A DNA stretch of 10,417 nt from Chloroflexia bacterium (GTDB lineage Bacteria; Chloroflexota; Chloroflexia; Thermomicrobiales; JALYUS01): assembly GCA_025928215.1 (NCBI GenBank), contig JAICJW010000133.1:1-10417 (forward strand), written 5' to 3'. This document shows, one piece after another, positions 5,825 to 10,417 of this stretch; within the stretch, counting starts at the first letter, position 1, and each line of letters begins with the position of its first letter. The notes under the pieces were generated by a model, which saw only the letters and a list, made by a program, of their open reading frames with translations, was not told the origin of the DNA and did not search any database. Both the position numbers and the translations under genes were made by a program.

Positions 5825-7822
5825 TCCCCCGTACCGCCACGCGATGTAGTGCTGGCCGACGTTGCCCATCTCGACTTTGAAGGGATCCGCGTTGCTCGGT
5901 GTATAGGTGAGGACGCGCCGTTCGAATGCCTGCACGAGAATCGTTTTCGTCACGCCGCCGACCGTCGCGGTCGTCCAATATGCCTCCGTGATCGGCAGGC
6001 CGACGACGAAGAAGGTTGGGTCGAAGAGCGGGCCGTTGATGGCTTGCCCATTCTGGATCGTCAGTCCGGTGCTATTCAGATATTGCCAGAAGACGGAGGC
6101 GACGGTGTGATTCGTCTCCCTGATGTATGCCGCCGTCGTGACACCCGTCGTATCACCGCCGGTTGCCGCGCGCACAGAGCCATCTGGTTGCAGTTGCTCG
6201 GTGATTGGGCTGCCAGCGGCACGCGGTGGAGCGGCGCGGACGCTGTTCAGCGTCGCATACGTAATCGCGCCCGGTACGCCTGGATCGCCGGCGACGGCGA
6301 TTGCCGCAGGCGCGCGGGTTTCGCGGGCCGTGTCGCCCGTCTGGATTTGCCCCGTGACCAATTCATTGACGAGCAATCCGCTCGTGATCTGCCCGGTTTG
6401 CGGGTTGTTCAACTCCAGGCGACCCTTGTCGAAATACCAGACCTGACGCTGTCCACCTCGCGCATCGGCATAGGGTTCGACACGGTTACTGTTTACCTGG
6501 GGACCCCAGATGAACCCACGCCGCGCCGCGCCTGAGAGAACGGGGCCGTCATAGCGATTGTAGGTCGCGGCGTAGGGCGGCGGTCCTGATTGCTGCGTGG
6601 TCGTCCCGCCTTGCACCGCTTTCAGTGCCCTGGCAGCATCCACGAGGCCCGCGCCTGACTGTGCATCGGGGCCGGGCGGCCCAATATCCCGCGCGGTGCT
6701 TTTGAGGAGAGACAGGGCATCTTCCTGCCGCAGGCCGGGCCTGACGCTCTGCATCAGCGCGACGATGCCCGTCACGATCGGTGCGGAAAATGAGGTGCCG
6801 TTGTGCGTGTCTACGTTGCTGCTCTTCTCCGGCAGGAACGCGGCGATATTGACGCCGGGAGCCGCAAGGTCCACCTTGTTAACGACGGACGTGAAGTCGG
6901 CTGGATTATTGTTCTCATCGGACGCGCCGACGGTGATGACGTTCTGATCGTCGGCGGGATAGTCGCGTTCCGTTGGCTCATTCCCCGCCGCAGCGATGAC
7001 CGTGATGTTCCGGGATCGGGCATAGCCAATCTCTCGCGCGACCGCCTGCGAGAAATCCGGCCCGCCGATGCTGAGATTCATCACGGTCGCGCCATGATCA
7101 GCTGCCCAGTGGATGCCGTTGGCGACCGCGCTACTGTTGCCGTCGCCCGTACTGTCAATCACCTTGACGGGGAGAATCTCCACGCCCCATGCCGCGCCAG
7201 CCTGGCCGACGCCGTCATTCCCCCGAGCGGCGGCGAGGAGGCTGACGATCGTGCCATGCTGGGACGATGAATCATCCATGGTGTTGCTGTTGTTTTCCAC
7301 GAAATTGAAGCCGGGAAGCAGCCGCCCCTTGAGATCGGGGTGGTCGGGATAGACGCCGGAATCCAAGATGCCGACGACGATATTCGGCGAGCCGGTCGTA
7401 ATGTCCCACGCGGGTTCGAGGTTGGCGCTGCGCGTCCAGTACTCGCGCGCGTAGAGCGGATCGTTCGGAACTTGCCTGATATGCATGCGGTAGTTCGGTT
7501 CGACCGACATGACGCGCGGATCGGCGAGCAGCCGGGCGTACGTCTCCCGCTCCTCGGTCGGGCTTGTGCGCTCCTCATAACTGCTCGCCGCTTCGAGGTG
7601 GACGAGCGTGTCCGCCTCGCTCAGATGCACCGTCCGCGCGGTTGTGGCTCTGAGGGCGACAAGGAGCGACCCCGGCACATGATCCTGTGCGAAGGGATCA
7701 AGCGCCGTGATGACGTGCGACGCTGGCGTGGGCGTGTCGGCGAGCGCGGCGACCGGAATGAGGAAACACAAAACGAGCACGAGCGCGGTGAACGCCGTCA
7801 CCCGAAGGCGAGCTCGAACCAC
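5819..7822 (-). CDS. Secreted subtilisin-like serine peptidase (S8) with Chloroflexota C-terminal module
   Basis: About 667 residues. A signal peptide at 1-28 ends ALA before DTPTP. An I9-like propeptide follows (about 50-115), then the catalytic domain (about 120-405) with D154 (ILDSGV), H189 (QHGTIV), oxyanion N281 (AAAGNE) and S344 (NGTSFSAP). The full triad is present, so an active extracellular protease is expected. After a linker of about 20 residues, the final 235 residues form a module with WYFDKGRLELNNP, then TNHTVASVFWQY, GLPITEAYW, FERRVLTYTPSN and MGNVGQHY near the end. I know this module from secreted Chloroflexota proteins; its function is unknown to me. The start is GTG at 7822, because GAAGG lies 8 nt upstream. 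ATG at 7855 and GTG at 7885 are open but lack such a site, and the latter overlaps the promoter. Confidence 0.93.
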   Translation of the reverse strand: MVRARLRVTAFTALVLVLCFLIPVAALADTPTPASHVITALDPFAQDHVPGSLLVALRATTARTVHLSEADTLVHLEAASSYEERTSPTEERETYARLLADPRVMSVEPNYRMHIRQVPNDPLYAREYWTRSANLEPAWDITTGSPNIVVGILDSGVYPDHPDLKGRLLPGFNFVENNSNTMDDSSSQHGTIVSLLAAARGNDGVGQAGAAWGVEILPVKVIDSTGDGNSSAVANGIHWAADHGATVMNLSIGGPDFSQAVAREIGYARSRNITVIAAAGNEPTERDYPADDQNVITVGASDENNNPADFTSVVNKVDLAAPGVNIAAFLPEKSSNVDTHNGTSFSAPIVTGIVALMQSVRPGLRQEDALSLLKSTARDIGPPGPDAQSGAGLVDAARALKAVQGGTTTQQSGPPPYAATYNRYDGPVLSGAARRGFIWGPQVNSNRVEPYADARGGQRQVWYFDKGRLELNNPQTGQITSGLLVNELVTGQIQTGDTARETRAPAAIAVAGDPGVPGAITYATLNSVRAAPPRAAGSPITEQLQPDGSVRAATGGDTTGVTTAAYIRETNHTVASVFWQYLNSTGLTIQNGQAINGPLFDPTFFVVGLPITEAYWTTATVGGVTKTILVQAFERRVLTYTPSNADPFKVEMGNVGQHYIAWRYGGQ

Positions 7823-7886
7823 TCCTGTATCCTTCCTTCGGAAGCGCGACCGCATGGAGGAACCCGTGTTTCCCCACCTGCCCACG

Positions 7887-7915
7887 AGATTATCAGACGA
7901 TTGTCAACTTGACAA
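7887..7915 (-). promoter_or_regulatory. Promoter of the subtilase gene
   Basis: On the minus strand, TTGTCA (7915-7910), a 17-nt spacer and TAATCT (7892-7887), preceded by the TGA of an extended -10. Transcription from about 7880 gives a leader of about 58 nt to the GTG at 7822. The -35 lies inside the palindrome 7900-7916. Confidence 0.55.
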
Positions 7916-7916
7916 T
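7900..7916. promoter_or_regulatory. 17-bp perfect palindrome, likely operator of the subtilase promoter
   Basis: ATTGTCAA-C-TTGACAAT has two 8-nt half-sites around one central base. It covers the -35 and part of the spacer of the promoter at 7887-7915, a place where a dimeric repressor would block RNA polymerase. The regulator is unknown; a MarR-type dimer is one option. Confidence 0.6.
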
Positions 7917-7944
7917 ATTTTGACGCGGTCTATCCAGATCAGTC

Positions 7945-8006
7945 AACCTCACCCCCGGCCCCTCTCTATTGCTGACACGCAATGGAGAGGGGCCGGGGGT
8001 GAGGTT
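7945..8006. repeat. Near-perfect 28-bp hairpin with CCCCCGGCCCCT core (copy 2)
   Basis: The arms 7945-7972 and 7979-8006 are complementary over 28 positions with a single G-T pair, around the 6-nt loop TGACAC. The core ACCCCCGGCCCCT is shared with 2133-2191. It lies between the divergent subtilase and pncC promoters and ends 36 nt before the pncC start codon, at the place where a -35 box would be. No T-tract follows. Confidence 0.8.
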
Positions 8007-8028
8007 TCTTCCCGGCGTGCCGCGATGG

Positions 8029-8034
8029 TATACT
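8029..8034 (+). promoter_or_regulatory. -10 box (TATACT) for pncC, pointing to a leaderless message
   Basis: TATACT ends 8 nt before the ATG at 8043, so transcription would begin at about the start codon. There is no purine-rich ribosome binding site. The -35 position (TTCTTC) is poor and abuts the 7945-8006 hairpin. Confidence 0.5.
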
Positions 8035-8042
8035 TCCCCATC

Positions 8043-8582
8043 ATGGATACCGTCCGCGCCCTCTATGGGCGATCCGTTGCGACAGCCGACCCTCCGCCCG
8101 ACGATGACGCGATTGATGCGGGTATCGGCGCGCTCCTCGCCGGACACGCGCGGACGATTGCCACGGCGGAATCATGCACCGGCGGCCTCGTCGCGGCGCG
8201 CATTACCGGCGTCAGCGGCAGCAGCGCATACTTCCTCGGCGGTATCGTCTCCTATTCCAACGACGCGAAACATCGCCTGCTCGGCGTGCCTGATTTAATG
8301 CTGGAGCGGTATGGCGCGGTGAGCGTGGATGTCGCGCTCGCGATGGCGCGCGGTGTGCGCCGGAAGATCGGCACCGACATCGGCATCGCTACTACTGGCA
8401 TCGCCGGGCCGACTGGCGCGACACCGACAAAGCCCGTTGGCCTCGTCTACATCGCGCTCGCCGCCGATGGCGTGGAGCGATGCCGGCGGTATCTCTGGAA
8501 TGGGGACCGGCTTTCCAATGTCACGTCATCCGCTGAGGCGGCGCTCCGCCTCGTTCGCGCCTATCTTGAGGAACTCCATTGA
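8043..8582 (+). CDS. pncC: Nicotinamide-nucleotide amidase, stand-alone CinA C-terminal domain
   Basis: The 179-residue product is the CinA C-terminal domain without the N-terminal molybdopterin-like domain. Conserved blocks are TIATAESCTGGLVA (38-51, with S44 the expected nucleophile), GGIVSYSNDAKHRLLGV (66-82) and ATTGIAGPTGATPTKPVG (116-133). The family deamidates nicotinamide mononucleotide to nicotinate mononucleotide in the pyridine nucleotide salvage cycle. A polar N-terminal extension of about 25 residues precedes the domain. The start at 8043 is chosen for the TATACT just upstream; an ATG at 8025 is in frame but overlaps that box. The stop overlaps the start of the M16 peptidase by 4 nt, so the pair is translationally coupled. 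Confidence 0.92.
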   Translation: MDTVRALYGRSVATADPPPDDDAIDAGIGALLAGHARTIATAESCTGGLVAARITGVSGSSAYFLGGIVSYSNDAKHRLLGVPDLMLERYGAVSVDVALAMARGVRRKIGTDIGIATTGIAGPTGATPTKPVGLVYIALAADGVERCRRYLWNGDRLSNVTSSAEAALRLVRAYLEELH

Positions 8583-9862
8583 CTAGCCAACCGATGTACC
8601 GGAAGACGACGCTCCCGAACGGCGTTCGCGTCGTCACGAGCAGCATGGAGCATGTGCGCTCCGCGACGTTGCATGTCAACTATCGTGTTGGCTCGCGCGA
8701 TGAGACGAACGATCAGGCCGGCATCGCGCATTTTATCGAGCATATGGTCTTCAAGGGGACGACCCGCCGCCCGCAATCGAGCGCGATCACTGAGGAGATC
8801 GAGGGCATTGGTGGCAACATTGACGCCGGCACGAGCCGCGAGACGACCTCGTATTCCGTCCGCGTGCCGTACGATGCCCTGCAGACCGGTTTCGATGTGC
8901 TGGCTGACATGCTGCGCGGCTCGCTCTTCCGCGAGGACGATGTCGAGAAGGAGCGCGAGGTTATTACGGAAGAGATCCGGGGCATTAACGACATCCCGGA
9001 TGAGGTGGTCGGGGAGTTAATAGATGACCTGGTCTGGGATGGTGCGGCGGTTGGCCGCCCGATTGCCGGGTCGGAGGAGTCCGTCGCGCGGCTGACGCGC
9101 GACGACCTTACGGCCTTCCTCGCGACGCGCTATGCGCCGGAGCGGCTGGTGATCTCGGCGGCGGGGAAAGTCGCGCATGATGACGTGGTGGCGCTCGCGA
9201 CAGCGGCCTTCGGCGACCTCACGAGGGGAGCCGTGCCGCATGAACCGTCGTTCGTCCCCCCGAAACAGACGAAGCCGCGCATCGCACTCGTTGGGCGGGA
9301 GATCGAGCAGGCGAACCTCAGCCTCGCGGTGCAGGCGATTTCCTATTCGGACCCGCGCAAGTACGCGCAGTATCTCCTGCACATCATCCTCGGCGGCACG
9401 ATGAGCAGCCGCCTCTTTCTGCGTATTCGCGAAGACCTCGGCCTCGCCTACAACGTCGGCTCCTACTTCCCGACGCTCGTGGATGTCGGGTGGGGGACGA
9501 TCTACGCGGGTGTGGACCCGGATCGCGCCGAACACACCGTTACGGCGATCCTCGATGAACTCATCCGCTTGCGGACGGAGCCGGTGACGCCGACCGAGTT
9601 CGAGCGGGCGCGTCGCTACGTGACCGGGAGCCTGTTGATGGGATTGGAAGGGAGCGCGCCGGTCGCGTCGTGGATCGGCATGCGCGAATTACTGTTGGGC
9701 GATATTCTCACGCCGGAGGATGTCGTCGCGCATTACAACGCCGTGACGATCGAGGACGTGCAAGCCCTCGCCTGCGACCTCTTCCTGCCCGAACGCCTCA
9801 ATCTCGCTGTCGTCGGCCCCTACGAGGACGACAGCCGCTTCCGCTCCCTCATTGGCGCGTAA
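8579..9862 (+). CDS. M16 family zinc peptidase (processing-peptidase-like)
   Basis: The 427-residue product carries the inverted zinc motif HFIEH (H51, E54, H55) and the distal ligand E131 in EREVITEEI, 76 residues beyond H55, as the family requires. The second half has the R-Y element in RIREDLGLAYNVGSYF, which helps bind substrate. This is the single-chain bacterial form related to the mitochondrial processing peptidase beta subunit, and it probably works as a dimer on peptides or unfolded segments. There is no signal peptide, so a cytoplasmic location is expected. I chose TTG at 8579, because GAGGA lies 6 nt before it and it overlaps the pncC stop. The alternative ATG at 8594 would begin MYRKTTLPNG, a common start in the family, but has no ribosome binding site. 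Physiological substrate unknown. Confidence 0.93.
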   Translation: MTSQPMYRKTTLPNGVRVVTSSMEHVRSATLHVNYRVGSRDETNDQAGIAHFIEHMVFKGTTRRPQSSAITEEIEGIGGNIDAGTSRETTSYSVRVPYDALQTGFDVLADMLRGSLFREDDVEKEREVITEEIRGINDIPDEVVGELIDDLVWDGAAVGRPIAGSEESVARLTRDDLTAFLATRYAPERLVISAAGKVAHDDVVALATAAFGDLTRGAVPHEPSFVPPKQTKPRIALVGREIEQANLSLAVQAISYSDPRKYAQYLLHIILGGTMSSRLFLRIREDLGLAYNVGSYFPTLVDVGWGTIYAGVDPDRAEHTVTAILDELIRLRTEPVTPTEFERARRYVTGSLLMGLEGSAPVASWIGMRELLLGDILTPEDVVAHYNAVTIEDVQALACDLFLPERLNLAVVGPYEDDSRFRSLIGA

Positions 9863-9907
9863 GACTGAGGACTGAGAAGAGGCCGATCTCTCTCAGTCCT
9901 TCGTCTT
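9861..9907. repeat. Hairpin repeat with two GACTGAG units directly after the peptidase stop
   Basis: The arms 9861-9877 and 9891-9907 match at 15 of 17 positions, with further AGAG/CTCT pairing toward the loop. The left arm is built from two tandem 7-nt GACTGAG units, each containing TGA, and its first bases are part of the peptidase stop codon TAA (9860-9862). It may act as a terminator, though the T-run after it is short and broken. Confidence 0.7.
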
Positions 9908-9953
9908 TCACGATGGCGCTGTCGTCATTGTTCGCGAAAAAATCGTCGCACGG

Positions 9954-10011
9954 GTAGGGGGCGCATAGCGCCCGCTGACCACGAGAGAGGGCGCATGCTA
10001 TGCGCCCCTAC
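9954..10011. repeat. Nested hairpin repeat with GGGCGCAT arms between convergent genes
   Basis: The left arm GTAGGGGGCGCATAGCGCCC (9954-9973) and the right arm (9989-10011) are inverted copies apart from a few bases. Each arm is also a hairpin on its own: GGGCGC-ATA-GCGCCC on the left, GGGCGCAT-GCT-ATGCGCCC on the right. It sits 43 nt beyond the stop of the minus-strand gene and 92 nt beyond the M16 gene. It looks like a dispersed repeat that can form two small stems or one large one. Confidence 0.75.
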
Positions 10012-10056
10012 AAACAAATCACGACACCGTTATCGTCAAAAGGTATTCGTCTTTCG

Positions 10057-10417
10057 TTAGAGCCAGCCGCGTTCGGCGAGCCATTCGGCACCGAGGCGGC
10101 CGAGGGTGATAGTGCCATTCGCGTCCATCTCGATGCGGGCGCGCTCGAAGAGTTGCGCGGTGACTTTCCGGCCATCTTTCGTCGTGTACGGGCCTTCTTC
10201 GGCAATTGGCGCGCCGAAGACCGCGCTGTCCCCATTCGCGGCGTACCATTGGAAAATTCCGCCGGAGATGCCATGCCCGGTGGCGGCGACATACCGACTT
10301 TTCGGCGTATTGTCGAAAGGGGCAACCGTATCGTACGGGCCGTTTGTTTCCGCGAACCATGAGCCGAGCGGCGCGAGGGTGACGCTGTTGCTGTCCGGCA
10401 AATACTCAACGAGCACA
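10057..10417 (-). CDS. C-terminal part of a protein with a Chloroflexota extracellular-type module (cut by window edge)
   Basis: About 120 codons are open from the window edge to the TAA at 10057; the 5' end is outside, so signal peptide and full domain set cannot be seen. The visible part contains TGHGISGGIFQWYAANG, FGAPIAEE, then AQLFERARIEM and LGRLGAEWLAE. This order (TxH, W/FxxY, G-x-P-I-x-E, QxFER, xGxxG) parallels the end of the subtilase (TNHTVASVFWQY, GLPITEAYW, VQAFERR, MGNVG). An earlier half-copy (PLGSWFAETNGPYDT) may precede it. I take it as a second protein bearing a version of the same module, probably secreted or cell-surface. The module's function is unknown to me. Convergent with the M16 gene. 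Confidence 0.7.
   Translation of the reverse strand, partial: VLVEYLPDSNSVTLAPLGSWFAETNGPYDTVAPFDNTPKSRYVAATGHGISGGIFQWYAANGDSAVFGAPIAEEGPYTTKDGRKVTAQLFERARIEMDANGTITLGRLGAEWLAERGWL

Noticed and set aside
5849..6535. Plus-strand open frame of 228 residues under the subtilase
   Set aside because: Lies wholly opposite the subtilase C-terminal module; Arg-rich composition typical of GC-rich shadow frames.
371..10011. CRISPR array
   Set aside because: The repeats are inverted pairs of several sequence types, with no regular direct repeat-spacer pattern and no cas genes.

Overview
The window is GC-rich chromosomal DNA, most likely from a member of the Chloroflexota (Thermomicrobia/Sphaerobacter-like or a related uncultured lineage). 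The best lineage clue is the C-terminal module of the secreted subtilase (VEMGNVGQHY then WRY) and the related partial protein at the right edge. I associate both with secreted Chloroflexota proteins. This assignment is from memory of the families and was not searched.

Left part (1-2880, minus strand). Read in transcription order, rpsD (30S protein S4) comes first and is closed by a textbook intrinsic terminator. An acyl-CoA ligase follows, then the N-terminal part of a FadN-type 3-hydroxyacyl-CoA dehydrogenase that runs off the left edge. The last two activate a fatty acid and act on it in beta-oxidation. They are separated by an inverted-repeat element whose arm supplies the ligase stop codon.

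Middle (2880-5775). A gene for an 82-residue two-helix membrane protein (+) converges on a MerR-type DNA-binding protein with an unrecognised helical C-terminal half (-). A long AT-richer intergenic region follows. It carries a good extended -10 promoter for a two-gene unit: a MarR-family regulator and a PhnP-like metallo-beta-lactamase-fold hydrolase that has lost the usual extra zinc-binding cysteines.

Right part (5776-10417). A secreted subtilase (-) is transcribed away from a coupled pair (+): a stand-alone CinA C-terminal-domain amidase (PncC) and an M16 zinc peptidase, which overlap by 4 nt. The right edge holds the 3' end of a second protein (-) that resembles the subtilase's C-terminal module.

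No complete undescribed defence, mobile or biosynthetic system is visible; the protein genes are mostly housekeeping or common families. The most unusual layer is between the genes. Nearly every gap holds an inverted repeat, of several sequence types, and several overlap or touch stop codons. Two contain 7-nt tandem units that each carry a stop codon, and in one of them the units place TAG in all three frames. There is also a 17-bp palindrome over the subtilase promoter and an apparently leaderless start for pncC.
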